A stretch of 64,000 nucleotides of DNA from Obelidium mucronatum. Its lineage: Eukaryota > Chytridiomycota > Chytridiomycetes > Chytridiales > Chytriomycetaceae. Shown one piece after another: positions 10,914-22,505 of the stretch. The DNA is taken from assembly GCA_025765595.1 (NCBI GenBank), contig JAIVFH010000146.1, positions 1 through 64,000 on the forward strand. The letters are read 5' to 3'. The notes beneath the pieces are model-generated. The model was given only the letters and a program-made list of their open reading frames with translations. It ran no database searches and was not told where the DNA came from. Within the stretch, counting starts at the first letter, position 1, and each line of letters starts with the position of its first letter. The translations under genes were made by a program, and so were the position numbers.

Positions 10914-13028
10914 ATGGCTTACCGGAGGCTACGAGCGCCGTTTTACTTTGCCGGCGCAGTTGGGGTAATCGCTGTTGTTGACCACTATGGCTATGCGTCG
11001 GCTCTTCAAAGAAACTTGAGGACTGTTTGGACTGGTGTGAAGATGACATATGAGGTGAATGGAAAGAGTCGCCTCCGAAGCAACTTCACGTAACTTCTCA
11101 CAATTCTTTTCTTCTCAGTACAAAGTCAACTTTGTGGTTAGTTTCGTCTGCTTTATGTTGGGCGCCTGAGTATTTGACTGTTGTTTAGCCTGGGAACTTC
11201 GAAGCCGTTCACCAAAGAGTTGCCGACATGATTCTGGAGACATGCAGCATTAATAGCGGACTTTATATTAAATGTGAATTGATGCACTTGTTCATTCTGT
11301 CTCTAATCGAGGAATTCCAGTTGCCCAACAGATAGCAACATTCAGCACAATCCTCCCTCCTCAATGGTCAAACTTTAAGAAACTCTACGATCAAGCACCT
11401 TCTATTTCTTATGAGGAGGTGGTTAAAACCATCAAACAGGAGCTGGGATCGCACCCAAACCTGCTCTTTGACAACTTTGAAGAAACACCTGTTGCTTCAG
11501 CATCCATCGCCCAAGTACATAGAGCCAGGCTGAAGTCCACCGGGGAGCTTGTGGCAGTCAAAGTTCAAAAACCCGATGTTGGGGTTCAGGTGGAAGCCGA
11601 TTTGTTTACATTTAACCTTGTCGTGCATGTTCTCGAACGCGTGTTTGATTTGCCAATGACGTGGACAGTTGAAACAATTGACCGCCATTTGCGGCAAGAG
11701 CTTGATTTTGTTCATGAGGCGAGGAATGCAGAAAAGGCTGCCGGGTTTATAAGTGAAGTCCCTTCCCTGAAAGAAACAGTACATATTCCGAAAGTACATT
11801 GGTATGTTTTTATGTATCATAGGTTACTCTCCTCCTAACTTAAAAACTACCCTTTGCTTTTTTTTTGAATAGGGAGTTTACAACCAACCGTGTCATGACA
11901 ACTGAATGGATTGATGGAGTTAACTTTGGTCATGTAGAGACAGTTCAAAAAACGTGGGGCTCAGATAAAGTTGAGAAGATGATGACTGTTTTAGTTGACC
12001 TGTTCAGCGATCAGATCTTTCGCTCTGGTTTCATACATTGTGACCCGCGTAAGATATCCTGCTTGACCAAGAGTTAGGATTAATTTTGTATCTTTCAGAC
12101 CCCGGAAATATTCTTCTTCGTCCCAACCCACAAAATCCAAGCAACCCTCAAATCGTCCTTCTTGATCATGGATTATACATTCAATCATCTCCTGATTTTA
12201 CTCGCGACTACACTCGTTTATGGACGTCACTGTTTTCCCATGATCTGAGCGCAGTTGAGGAGATTGTAACTCGATGGGGAATCAACGATGTCCAGCTTTT
12301 TGCAATTGGAACGCTTCAAAAACCTTGGTCCCAAAAGAAGGGAATCAATGGAAGTACTGTTGTTGATATTATGGACAAATTACCAAGTTTGAGTGATGAC
12401 CCTGAAGTTCGAAAAAAAGACATGTATGAGCGACAAATGAAGATGAAAGAAAGAGCCCGTCAAGTAAGTGTACAATGTTTGATTATTTCAAAATTCTGAT
12501 TTTTTTTTCGCAGTACTTGGCTGATACTGACAAAGTGCCGCGCGAGTTGATATTTATTGGAAGAAACCTCAACATTGTTCGTTCAAATAACAAAATTTAC
12601 GGATCACCCGTCAATCGAATTAATTTAACTTGCGCTTGGGCCGTGAAAACGTAATAAGCTTTCGGGTTGACATTTCTATTTCTCTCTCTTTGTTCTGACA
12701 ATTATTAATCAGGTTGAAGACCCAAGAAGCTTCTACTCTTGAACCAACATTCCTCTCGTCTTTCACTTACTCGATTCTTCATCCATCGCATATGCTTCAA
12801 CCATTGCGTCTTTACTCGACAATGTTCGTTGTTTCGCTTGCATTTCAAACGACGCGTTGGTGGAATGCTGTTGTCAAATGGTGGAATTGGGTGACTTTCA
12901 AATGTGGTTCGACCAAAGTTTCTGCTGGAAGTAGCGTAGGTTTTGAAGAAGTCATGGAGAAAGCAGTAAGGCAAGGTGTGTATGAGCATACGGGAGTTTT
13001 GTTGGATGAATCAGCATTTGATGCGTGA
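10914..13028 (+). CDS. AarF/ABC1/ADCK-family atypical kinase (ADCK1/5, Mcp2-like)
   Basis: Eight exons (10914-11054, 11119-11136, 11189-11273, 11321-11801, 11873-12048, 12099-12463, 12514-12650, 12713-13028) give exactly 573 codons with stop. The order is: N-terminal hydrophobic segment (FYFAGAVGVIAVV) as in the mitochondrial members; a KxGQ-like motif read here as KFAQQ; the alanine-rich loop PVASASIAQVHRA in place of a Gly-rich loop; the invariant lysine in VAVKVQKP; QELDFVHEARNAEK; FIHCDPHPGN as catalytic loop; and LLDHGLY as metal-binding motif. The family supports coenzyme Q and lipid homeostasis in mitochondria, with ATPase rather than classic kinase activity. The second exon is only 18 bp. 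The Ala in place of Gly in KxGQ is unusual and depends on the splice site at 11273/11321. Confidence 0.88.
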
Positions 13029-13203
13029 TGGCAGGGAGTATTTGATGTTGAATAAAAGTTCCCATATTGCGAAAATGGTTTCCACAAGAGGCTGTGGTTG
13101 TAGTGAATGGCATTCACAACACTACTTTTATGTGGCTATTGTTGCTAATCAATATGTTGCCATGTTTTGTTTCGTACATGATATGTGAGGATGGAACGTT
13201 CCT

Positions 13204-14234
13204 TTATTGATTCCACACTCTCTTCACAAATGGTTTCCAGTGGAGGCTGTGGTCATATTGAATAGAATATGTTCCTCCCAAATATATTGGCAACTGATCC
13301 AATTCAACCAAATCTTGAACATGGTTCAACCAACCACCAGTTTCTTTGGCTTTTGAGTTTACAGCTTCCTTCTTTCCACCGCCTGGCTTCGAAGATGCCA
13401 AGAACATTTTCGATCTTGTGTTGTCATCCATCAACGTCATCATCATTGACAATAAAGCCCACATAACCCAAGTTGGATCAAAATCGATTGAGCAGCCGAG
13501 TGTTTCGGGATAGTGGGTTCTGTGTGGGAATCGTGAATTAAAAAAAAGGATTTTAACCACTATCAACTCACTGAATCGTAGACACTAGTTTAATTGAATC
13601 AGGAATCGACAAACTGTTGAACATTGTCAGCCCTTTTGTGTTACCAGTCACGGTTACTTGAAAGATTCCCTCAGGGCAAAGCTTGGTATAGTTCTCAAGA
13701 TTGAAAATAAGAAACCTTTTAAGTCGCTCAAAGTTAAAGTTGGAAGACTTGAGTTTGCTGATGTTAAATGCATAATTGGACGACCAGTTCTGTCGTATCC
13801 AGACCAAAACGCTTTCCCATCTTTGCTTTCTTCTTCGATTTCTTCCGGTGTTATTTCTGTTGGTCTGAATTCGCGTCTCCTGCAATTGGATTGACTTTTG
13901 AGTAATTGCCTGGGCTACAAACTTGAGTTCTACATTACCATTGCAATGTCTTGATCAAAGCAGCTTCCGTTTTATCAATATCAAATCTGTTCGCTTTAAG
14001 AAATCGCCAACTGCATTCATTGGTAGTAGCCCAGGCCTCTTCGTCCTTTAATGGGATCCCGTGGAGTTGATCGTTCATTGCAAACATGTCCTTAATCCTC
14101 TCTTGGAGTTCCTTGATACATTTACTTTGCTCATCAGTTAGGTTATCCAGAATGCGATACTTTGGATCAACGGTCACAGGTGGTGTCAGCAAGGCGGGCA
14201 AAGAAGTATCGGCATTTGAAACTATCAACACCAT
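13204..14234 (-). CDS. Sec14-like CRAL-TRIO lipid-transfer protein, one frameshift
   Basis: Exons 13939-14234, 13572-13879 and 13204-13519 (introns 59 and 52 bp). The CRAL-TRIO N-terminal part shows RFLKANRFDIDKTEAALIKT and FRPTEITPEEIEEE. The lipid-binding domain shows FWSGYDRTGRPIMHL, LKRFLIFNLENYTKLCP, KGLTMFNSLSIPDSIKLVS and THYPETLGCSIDF. Such proteins exchange phosphatidylinositol and other lipids between membranes. The frame breaks near 13745, between IMHLTSANSS and FERLKRF; restoring one base joins them. The ATG at 14234 is the first in frame and gives a short hydrophobic start (MVLIVSN). It is convergent with the AarF gene (175 bp between stops). Confidence 0.85.
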
Positions 14235-14486
14235 TTTGTAAACAATTAAAACAATGAGCAGCCACGACAAAGATGATAAAGGATCTTCAGCCAACTACTC
14301 TTGAAAGCTTTGCTTTGCTGCCGTCGTAGTGTCCCCACAAACTATCTATTTGAAAAAGTTATATTAGCCGCGTTTGATTCATTCCATCGAATTAATAAGA
14401 TTGTAAAAAAACCCAACTTCAAAACCTCATCTTCCAAAGCTCACCTTCATCAATCTTGATCTCAAGAAAAAAAGCAAAAAAAAAAA

Positions 14487-15662
14487 ATGCTGAAGTCACA
14501 GTGTATCGACAAAACCAATTGTCTTTGCTGCCAAGTGTCAAACCAGCGAATCTCGGAGCTTCAAAGAAACTCGAATCGCGAGAAAGATATTCTCAATGAA
14601 ACAGTGGCAAACATGTTGCAAGAACTCAACAGCTACCGCCGGCTGCTACATTTAGAACCGTTAAAAAACGCGTCTGCCTTTGAAGATATCAAACACTTTC
14701 AAGCTGATAATTCACCGCCTTCGAATCTGGCGCCTTTGAATCTGGCGTCTTTACCTCGAGAGATTCTCGACAAAATAGTCAGATTCATTGACTCTCAGTC
14801 TATCCTCCCACTATGCCATGCAATCAAGCGGCTGAAACCCATATCAGAAGCTATTCATGACGTTCAAAAGACCTTCAAATCACATATTTCGGACGTGTGG
14901 CCCGACTTCTATTTTCCACGTGACAGTTCATCAACAAATTACGCAACCCCACTAGAAATACAACTGCACGACATGTTCAAAGTATTCCGACTCTCCACTT
15001 TCTTGACGAAATACAATAGATGCGCAATAGTTTTACCCGGCACACCATCGCACATGACCAATATCAGCACGTTACTTCCATCAAGAATCATTATCCACTC
15101 TCCTACAGATGTAGCGGAATACTCATACCCTCATAGACTGGACCTCTTTCTAAAGAGTCTTACTCTCATCAAACCAAAGCCCCCGATAATACAACAATTC
15201 GAGTTTCCCAGCCAATTCGATGGATCATCAACTCCCAACGGCTTGATTCTACAGACTATCACAGAATATCTCTCTAAGCTATTTATAGAGGAGCTTTCCT
15301 TCTTTGGCAACATTCCCCTTCAAATAGCCAGAAACCTTCACCGCATCAAAGGCTTATCTATTGTCGCAGTAGAAGACGCAGGTCTAGATTTTCCAGTTTG
15401 GATCCTGAAAAAATGCACACGCCTTCGAAAGCTGGTGTTTGAGTTCCCTAATTTCTCAATCTCGAAATTACAAACTTTGGTTGCCGCCTTGCCCTTCGCG
15501 TTAGGGCTAGAGGAAATTCACTTTCGGTTCATGGATTCATGTAAAGATGAATTGACGCAAATTTCTAGGACTTGTTTGGATAGAATCGGTTGGTCAGTGG
15601 AAGTTGGCGTTTATCAAGAAACACAGTTTCTCGTCTGGATCAAGAAGAAAGTGAAAAAGTAG
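14487..15662 (+). CDS. F-box-like protein, family with three members in this window
   Basis: An intact single-exon ORF of 391 residues. The N-terminal 55 residues form a coiled coil (SNQRISELQRNSNREKDILN) after a Cys cluster (CLCCQ). An F-box-like segment follows at about 90-125 (LPREILDKIVRFIDSQSILP), and the rest is a leucine-rich region without clear repeats. F-box proteins link substrates to SCF ubiquitin ligases through Skp1. Related genes lie at 50345-51606 and, degraded, at 46190-46830; all share the coiled coil, then F-box, then WPxxxFP. The start has a run of A bases just upstream. Confidence 0.75.
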   Translation: MLKSQCIDKTNCLCCQVSNQRISELQRNSNREKDILNETVANMLQELNSYRRLLHLEPLKNASAFEDIKHFQADNSPPSNLAPLNLASLPREILDKIVRFIDSQSILPLCHAIKRLKPISEAIHDVQKTFKSHISDVWPDFYFPRDSSSTNYATPLEIQLHDMFKVFRLSTFLTKYNRCAIVLPGTPSHMTNISTLLPSRIIIHSPTDVAEYSYPHRLDLFLKSLTLIKPKPPIIQQFEFPSQFDGSSTPNGLILQTITEYLSKLFIEELSFFGNIPLQIARNLHRIKGLSIVAVEDAGLDFPVWILKKCTRLRKLVFEFPNFSISKLQTLVAALPFALGLEEIHFRFMDSCKDELTQISRTCLDRIGWSVEVGVYQETQFLVWIKKKVKK

Positions 15663-15746
15663 TGGTGGTTGACATGCAAATGGCGTATTATTTGGAGAAA
15701 TATACTGTCAATGTACTGTGTGTCGTTTTTCCAACTTGAAGTCCGT

Positions 15747-16422
15747 TTACAACTTGTTGAAGGAAGCAACGTCAACAGATTGAACCAGGTCTTCGAAGGC
15801 CTCAATTTGTTCACTCAAATCATCCACTCCAACCTAATTATAATCGCGAGGTTAACAGAAAGTCCAAAGTACAACGAAAAAAAAAAAAAAAGATTGACCT
15901 TATCATCTTCTACAACAGCGGTAATTTGAAGCTTCTTGATTCCGTCTGAAAATTAAAAATACACAAATCGCGTTGGTATCAATAGCTAGCCAATCCATAA
16001 CTTATAGATCGCACTCACATCCAATCGCTTGCAACTTTGAGGTTCCCCACACCAAGCCTGGCATTTCAATACCGCGAACGTTCGCTTCCAAGGCCTTCAT
16101 GTCTGTCTCATCATCCCATGGCTTCACGTCCAGAATCACCATGGACTTAGCAACTGGCTTTGGCTTTGCGGCTTTCTTTTCGTTGTACTCCTTCAAGCGT
16201 TGGGCCACAAGGGCAGCTTTCTCAGCATCTTCTTCTTCATCGTCCGAGGCGAAAAGATCAAAGTCTTCTTCGGCAGCGGCTGGCGCTGTTTAATGAACGT
16301 CAGTTGATCAGAAACGTGATGAAAGATTCAACAAACCAGCTAGCTGCGGTGCTGGAACCTTCCACAGCGCCGCTCTTGATCCATCCCCATCCAACCCAAA
16401 CGTATTGCTCAATTACAGTCAT
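15747..16422 (-). CDS. EFB1: eEF1B beta guanine-exchange domain protein, short N-terminus
   Basis: Exons 16019-16285, 15899-15945 and 15747-15833 (introns 73 and 65 bp) encode the acidic region ([18 protein letters not shown]), the central segment, and the C-terminal exchange domain: [46 protein letters not shown], ending DVASFNKL. eEF1B recharges eEF1A with GTP in translation. The 5' end is a problem. PUS10 ends at 16485, so less than 200 bp is left and the usual GST-like N-terminal domain cannot be encoded. A start at about 16422 with a splice near 16357 keeps frame, but its 21-residue lead ([14 protein letters not shown]...) is unlike the family. It may be a truncated copy, or the start may be misassigned. 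Confidence 0.75.
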
Positions 16423-16484
16423 TTTTAAAGAGTTGCTTGGTTTTTTGCTCTTTTTTACTTGTATTTCGTTACGATTTTTCACCT

Positions 16485-18309
16485 TTATTGAACACAAGTT
16501 GCCAGCGGCCAGTCCAGGTCAACGTGGAGAACATCCAGCGCCACCACAATCGCACTATCGACTAAAAGCAACTCCTTCACAGACGGAGCAGTGCGGCCTC
16601 CATCGCCGTGCACGAATTCTTTTACATACGTGCCTGCTGAGGTTACCAAATCCATTCGTATTAAATCAAACTTATCAACACCGGCCTCTACAACTTCCGG
16701 TCTGAACGTCATTTCGTGAATAACTTTATCGCGCATCAAATCGGACCGGCTATTCTGAACTCGGACAGGAGTTTGCTGTTTCAGCTGTAACTCTTTGATG
16801 TCAGACACTTGCTGAAGTTGGAGGAGAGAAACCGGTGATGACAATTTAATTAAGGTTGTGTACGATTTTTTCTTCGTCGCAGCGGAATCTTTCAAATGGC
16901 GGGTGTCGCTCCTGGAACCGTTTAATAAGAAGGTCCCAGAAAAACTGTACAACTCACTTTGACACAATCTGCAAATATCGAATATGTACTTTTCCCGCAC
17001 AAGACTCGTTCACTTTCTTCTCCAATTCAATAATTTCTTGCTTGGTTGCATCCAGAATGCGCGGATTGACTACTTCAAAAAAGAAAGGCCGCCCAGTTCC
17101 AAGCATTAAAACATCCACATCTTCTCGACCAGAGCTGGAGAATCTATGCGTGTCGGAATGAAAGAATGCGTCAACATGTGCGCCAATCAACTCTTGAACG
17201 GATTCTGGGGCTAGCCGGATGCCATTTACTTCCATTCGTGAATTTGATATTGTTCGTTGATACTTGTTGTATCGACCTATTTTTTTTTAACCAAAGTAAA
17301 TTCACAGTTTGAAAAGGAAGGCATCAAACACTTTATCACCTGCCAGCCAAATGGACGAATGCAAGAACCTAAACTCGCGCATGACACAAGGAGACTGCAG
17401 CTCTCGTAAAGGTAAATATCCGTTCTCAATAAATTCTTCCCGCGTCAGCAATTTAGCTGCTTTAATCAAATGATCCCATCTTGCACCCTCTATATGGGTG
17501 TTTCCCTCTTCGTCATCTCCCATTTCCCTTACAACTGAGCCATTGCGAACAACTTTTCGCGACTTTCTAACTGTCAGACCGCACTTCTCAATCTCCGTCA
17601 TAAATTCGTATTCAGAGTCTGTTTCGGGGTGGTCATAACCTATTTCCAGCAACAAGTCACTCTTTGGGTCAAATTTGAGATTCGGCAGTGCAGATTCCAA
17701 TCTTTCCACAAGCAGTTGTTTCAAGACTTCTTTCACGTCGATTTGGTTTGGCATGATTCGAAATTCCATCCCATCAATAGAGTCAATCAACACTGGATTC
17801 CGGTCTAATAGCGCAGCAGCGTCTGGCCGCGCATGAATAGCTCTTGATATCTTCGTTTAATAACTCAATAATAGCCAAAGGGACACGGATTATCGCCTCC
17901 CCGGAACTCACTTGGCAGGATCTTTCAGCACCTTGCTCTTTTTCCCCTTCTGCAGCGCGACTTCAAACGGAGTATCGATGGCAACCACGTGGGCCCGCAG
18001 CGCCAGCTGAACGGGAATCCGAACGGACACACAGAAGGTTTTCGCGCCGCGCCAGACTTCGCCGCGAAGCCGCGCCACGGCGTTCTCAACAGCGGCGCAC
18101 AGCGACGGCGCCGCGAGCAGATCCAGGCAGGCGGGGCACGCGCCGGCGCAGCGGCGCTGCTGACTCAGCCGCGCAAAGAGCCCGGCTTTGCGGACGCCGA
18201 TGATGCGGGGGACGCAAACGCTGCACACGCCCTGGGAGAGCAGCTGCTCGGCGAATGCAGCGGCAGTGGGCGGCAAGCGGGTCTCGAGCGAAGGCGTCAA
18301 CCAATCCAT
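16485..18309 (-). CDS. PUS10: tRNA pseudouridine synthase Pus10
   Basis: Exons 17912-18309, 17340-17842, 16958-17276 and 16485-16911 give 549 codons with stop, intact. The N-terminal part has the zinc-type pairs (CSVCVPRIIG, CPACLDLL) and a THUMP-like region. The catalytic part has GRYNKYQRTIS, GREDVDVLMLGTGRPF (catalytic Asp expected here), QQTPVRVQNSRSDL and AGTYVKEFVHGDGGRT. Pus10 makes pseudouridine 54/55 in the tRNA T-arm in archaea and many eukaryotes, but is absent from budding yeast. The third intron is only 46 bp. The first exon is very GC-rich compared with the rest, which creates long shadow ORFs on the other strand. Confidence 0.92.
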
Positions 18310-18492
18310 TTGAACCAAAAAGAAAGAAACTAAAATAGTTGTTCACTTTTCATCACGTTCATTAACTATGATGTCCGCCATTCAAAGTAGATTATTAAGT
18401 TATTTTAAGCTTGTTGCTTTTATGAAAACTTTTATTTATAGAGTCAGAAAACGCGCGAGAAAACGGAGAAAGGGTAGTAGCCTTCAACAGGT

Positions 18493-20626
18493 CTACCATC
18501 TTTGGGTACGAGAAATAGATGATTCAAATAGTTTGTTATCCAAAACAGCTTTCCAAACACTGGCCGGACTTCCCAAGTTAACGTTATTCAAGTAGAATTC
18601 GCTTGGATCAATAATCCACTCGACTGGCAAGTCTGGTTGAGATGGCTTTGGCGAATAGGAAGTCAAGAACGGAATTTGTGATTGTGGGTTAACAGCAAAC
18701 GGGAATGGAAGCGGAAGCATTGAGTCTTCTGGGTCTTGAGCGGTAACTGGAGCTCTGTGTGGGGCTTGGAACGCGGTAGGCTCGAAGTGATTGACAAGTC
18801 CGAAAAAGTATTGGAAGAAACCAAAGGGCAAGACGTCGCCGGCCGCAAAAGCAGTGGGATCAAATCTGTTTTCCTCAGCTGAGCGCTTGTAGCCTCCACC
18901 GTAAGTAACAGTACGGACTCCAACCTGATCACGCAAGTAGGTTGTGAACTGAGCACAAGTGGAACCACAGACTCCGTTGCTGACAATAAGAACATTCTTC
19001 GGCAACCACCCCTTCTTGAGCTGTGCGGATGCTGGAATCGCCGGACATGCTTCTTGGTCCAAATTCGCCAAAAATCTGTTCGAGTTCATATGTGGGTACC
19101 CCTTGATCTTTTGTCCAGGGTAAATAATTTGATTGGCGTAGTCGGTAACTCTGGTGCCGTTGAGAGTAGAAGCACTCAAAAAGAAGGCATCCGCGATTTC
19201 TGGACTTGCCATTACAATGTCCGAAAGAGGTTGAGTTAAGCGTGCTTGGTATTGAAGTGGTTTGAAGTTGGCTTTTGGGAACAGAAACTGTGAAAAAAAA
19301 ACTTCGGTAAATCAAGTGAAGAAGAATACAAAATCCGAGCTTACGTTCGCCATCTTCCATCCAGAGCATACAAGCCCTCCGCCGTTGTTGGTAACATCAA
19401 TAATCAGCCTGGTTGCCCCCGCTTTCTCAAGGGCAAGAAGACCACTTGTCATATTCTTGATCCATTCGGCAATAATAATCGGTGCCTGGTCGTCTGGTGC
19501 GGAAAAAATTGCCGTTGGAAGAAAGTCTGCCATAACCCACACACCAGTCTTCTTGTCATCCAACAAGAAGTAAGCCGCGTTTTCATGAGATTGAAGAAGC
19601 TTTGCTCCCGCAATAGCTGGTTTCACCGGACCTGGCAAGAGAGATCCAATAACAGTGCTACGAATTGGGTCAATTTTTCTTTTACTGGCTTTGTTGGCTG
19701 CTTCCAAGGCCTCTTGCGGGGGAGGAGGTGGTGGCACGCAGCTAGATTCATAATATTGTCCAGCACTGGTCAACTTGGCTGGGTCAGTGTTCAAGAGAGC
19801 AGCCCACTCAAATGTAAGCTCCTTGATGTCTCCATTGGCAAACTGGAATTCGTAAGTAGTTGGCTTTCTTGCGCGGCGTTGTCGAGTGAAGGAAAAGAAA
19901 ACAGCTGTGTTGGTGTTGGGCCACTTGTACGATGGAAACATGGTGTTGAAACGAGCTTCTGGGGAGTGACCAATGCCATTGTTCAAGTCCGCAAACTCTT
20001 GCAAGTATTCCTGCTCAAAATGTCAAGATAATGATTGTAGCAGAAGAAAAAAAATAAAATCTCACAGTTGGATCTTGCTTGTTGATAGTGTTGATTCTGG
20101 CGCCGATGAAGTCTGATGGCTTAGAACCGGCAAAAGCCTTGGTCCAGAAAGTGTAGATTGGATCAGTTGAGTCCAGAGCCAACTTGTCAACGTAAAAGTG
20201 AGGACCATCGTCGGCAAAAACTGGAGAAATTTGAAAGGGCTGGTAGTATCTAAAGGCATCGAAACACAAAGGAAGGTAGGCTACATGACCATCTTGAAGC
20301 TTTGCAAGAGTGTCTTTGATAGCATTCTGCATCTGGTATTCAGTACGAATCGCTGCGTTTGTGGTGATAGCGTCCAGCTCTTTGTAGAGATTGATGGCAC
20401 TTGGGTAGTACGGAGCGGAAGAGTGTTGAATGATGTCCTTGTATGGGTAGAAGTTGAAGTAACTCTTCAAGGCATCCACTTGAGCTTTCTTTCCAGCAGG
20501 TGATACGGGAAACAGATTGTAACATGCTTCGACGGCAGAGACGGAGTTCACGAAGGCTTCGTAGATTGGGTTCGCAACAAGGGCTGCACAAGGATCAACG
20601 GGAGCAGCAGGAGCAGAAAGGGCCAT
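18493..20626 (-). CDS. S41-family (CPAF-like) peptidase
   Basis: Exons 20066-20626, 19345-20010 and 18493-19287 (introns 55 and 57 bp, all phase 0) encode 673 residues, intact. The N-terminal half resembles the helical/PDZ part of fungal S41 proteins (KDTLAKLQDGHVAYLPLCFD). The peptidase core has RLIIDVTNNGGGLVCSGW and the serine region NVLIVSNGVCGSTCAQFTTY, where the Ser of CGST is the likely nucleophile. A basic and proline-rich insert (about 290-310) lies between them. No signal peptide is evident at the start MALSAPAAPVDPC. Substrates of fungal homologues are mostly unknown. The stop lies 183 bp from the PUS10 start. Confidence 0.85.
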
Positions 20627-21374
20627 AGGACGAGTTTAGAAGCTTCTTATCAGATTTGTCTGGCAGCTGTCTGCTCAATAAGCCCAGTATTTATATCATT
20701 TCTTGGTTTGGCGCACGTGATGGGATGGTGTAAATTCTGTTGCAACGCCACCCACCACCCATCACCACAATTATAATGGACAGCGTTGTAATTTCCTGAA
20801 ATCGCTTTCGAGATAGTAAATGCGTAGACTAGCAGTATAGACTTCAAAGTTCCAACCATTTTATCACTCATGTGTCAACGAAATTTTTGCAAATGTGGCT
20901 GGCAAGATCTGACTGTTTCAGCTGACAAAAGTCACTGACGGATTCAGCGTTTCCCAGACTCCCTGGAACTGATATGATATGGGAATTTCTTGGGTACTGG
21001 CCATGTGATTGTGTTCCTGAAACGGATGGCTAATGGCGGAGATCAAAGCAAAATTGTAAGTGGAGATCGGGCGTGATTCGGAACCCAACTGAAACACATA
21101 AGCGGTTTTTCTTGATATGCTAGTTGAAGGACACTTAAATGGTGAATACTGCAACAAAAGAAAAGTGAACACAAGTCCCCCAACCCAAGCCGTTAACTCC
21201 TATTTCGGAAGCAATTTTAAGTATAACTTAGTAGTCTGGAACCTCGACTCTTTCTCAAGTGAACTCTCAGTGGGCATTGTCGGAGTTAAGAATATTTTGA
21301 TCGCCTTCCAAATGGTGAAACATCACTCAATATTCATGCAATAGTAAAAAAATGAACATTATTTTATGGAAATT
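20627..21374. other. Intergenic region upstream of the S41 peptidase gene
   Basis: These 748 bp hold the S41 promoter and the left flank of the inverted-repeat element. ORFs are short and without family features. I see no RNA gene. Confidence 0.5.
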
Positions 21375-21425
21375 CCAATCGGGCTCCCCGGGAGCCCGCG
21401 GCTCCCCCCTGTCATAATGAGTCAC
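21375..21425 (+). repeat. Left terminal inverted repeat
   Basis: Starts CCAATC and contains the perfect palindrome GGGCTCCCCGGGAGCCC (21381-21397), followed by GGCTCCCCCC. The reverse complement of 22506-22557 matches it except for a few substitutions and one extra C. Confidence 0.8.
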
Positions 21426-21672
21426 GGGGAGCCCAAAGTGTCTACGGCTCCCCGGGAGCCGTTTTGAGACATCAGGAGGAGTTGCGTTATACGGCTCCCC
21501 CCTTCGGGCTCCCCCCATGTCCGATACATATAAACCTTGGAAAGACTGGCAAAGACTATGAACGAAAATATTAATCTATAAAAACAGAAAAACCTCTTGT
21601 TAAAATGCACTGCTTGATAAAATCATCGTTTGTTCCAATTATTGTTCGATGGATTCGAACAGCAGGTGCGAA

Positions 21673-21950
21673 CATAGGTAATGACTACAATCTCGTCACA
21701 GATGCACACGGCCACGCAATTCGAACCGACATCTGCTTGAGCGTAGGTGGGTTCGATAATTACAACCCCCTTCTCGTCGCAGATGCACCGAATGAAAGGC
21801 GATTCCAACCACAGCTGCTCGGGGCATAGGTGGGTTCAAAGATACAACCCCCTTCTACTCGCAGAGTCGCCAGAATGTATGCCTCTCATTTGAGTCGTAT
21901 TTGGTTGAGCGGCGTAGGTGGGTTAAAGATTTCGCCCTTTCCATCAGTCT
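21673..21950. repeat. Four imperfect tandem units inside the inverted-repeat element
   Basis: Units open with C(A/G)TAGGTgGGTT at about 21673, 21742, 21825 and 21913 (spacing 69, 83 and 88 bp). The two middle units share the run ACAACCCCCTTCT then CGCAGA. They are diverged and do not look coding. Confidence 0.6.
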
Positions 21951-22505
21951 CAGTCGCGTCTCGGTCATCGAACACAGGGAATAATCAAAACCCTTTTATT
22001 AAAACCTATATAGAGATATCAGTACATGGTGAATATACAGTGGTAAATGGCACTTACGATGTCTGTAACTTCAGAATCAGAGTTTTATTTTGATTTTTAA
22101 CAAAAAGGAGGAAAAAGCAGTGGCCACGTCAAATAAAACTCACAATGCCGTTTCACCGAATCACTGTTATCTGTTTGGGCATGTTTTTTGATTATGGTTT
22201 GTCGCACTGCATATTCCACAGTGCAAAACTCTTTTCTTGGGCGTAGCCACGATATCATCATCACCTTGGGGCCGGGCTTCGGCATGACGGTATCAACCTT
22301 CATCAATTTACCACCTTTTGCCCTATTACTTTCTGCAGAATGCGCAAGACGCTTGTTGCTGGGACTCCGGATCTAAAACGTCCTCAGTTGTCTTCACAAC
22401 AGTTTCCAATTGATGAATATAGAAGTCTTGCAGTTGTCCGAAAACCAAAAAAAGTCACCCAGTCAAAAAATTACTTGAAAAAAAGTAGGAGTCATACTTT
22501 ATTTG

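Noticed and set aside
17844..18333. Long ORFs on the plus strand in a GC-rich stretch
   Set aside because: They are shadows of PUS10 exon 1, which has the zinc-type Cys pairs and correct splice joins.
21742..21945. tRNA-like B-box sequences (GGTTCGA) in the tandem units of the inverted-repeat element
   Set aside because: No matching A box at the right spacing and no cloverleaf could be drawn; the units look like simple diverged repeats.
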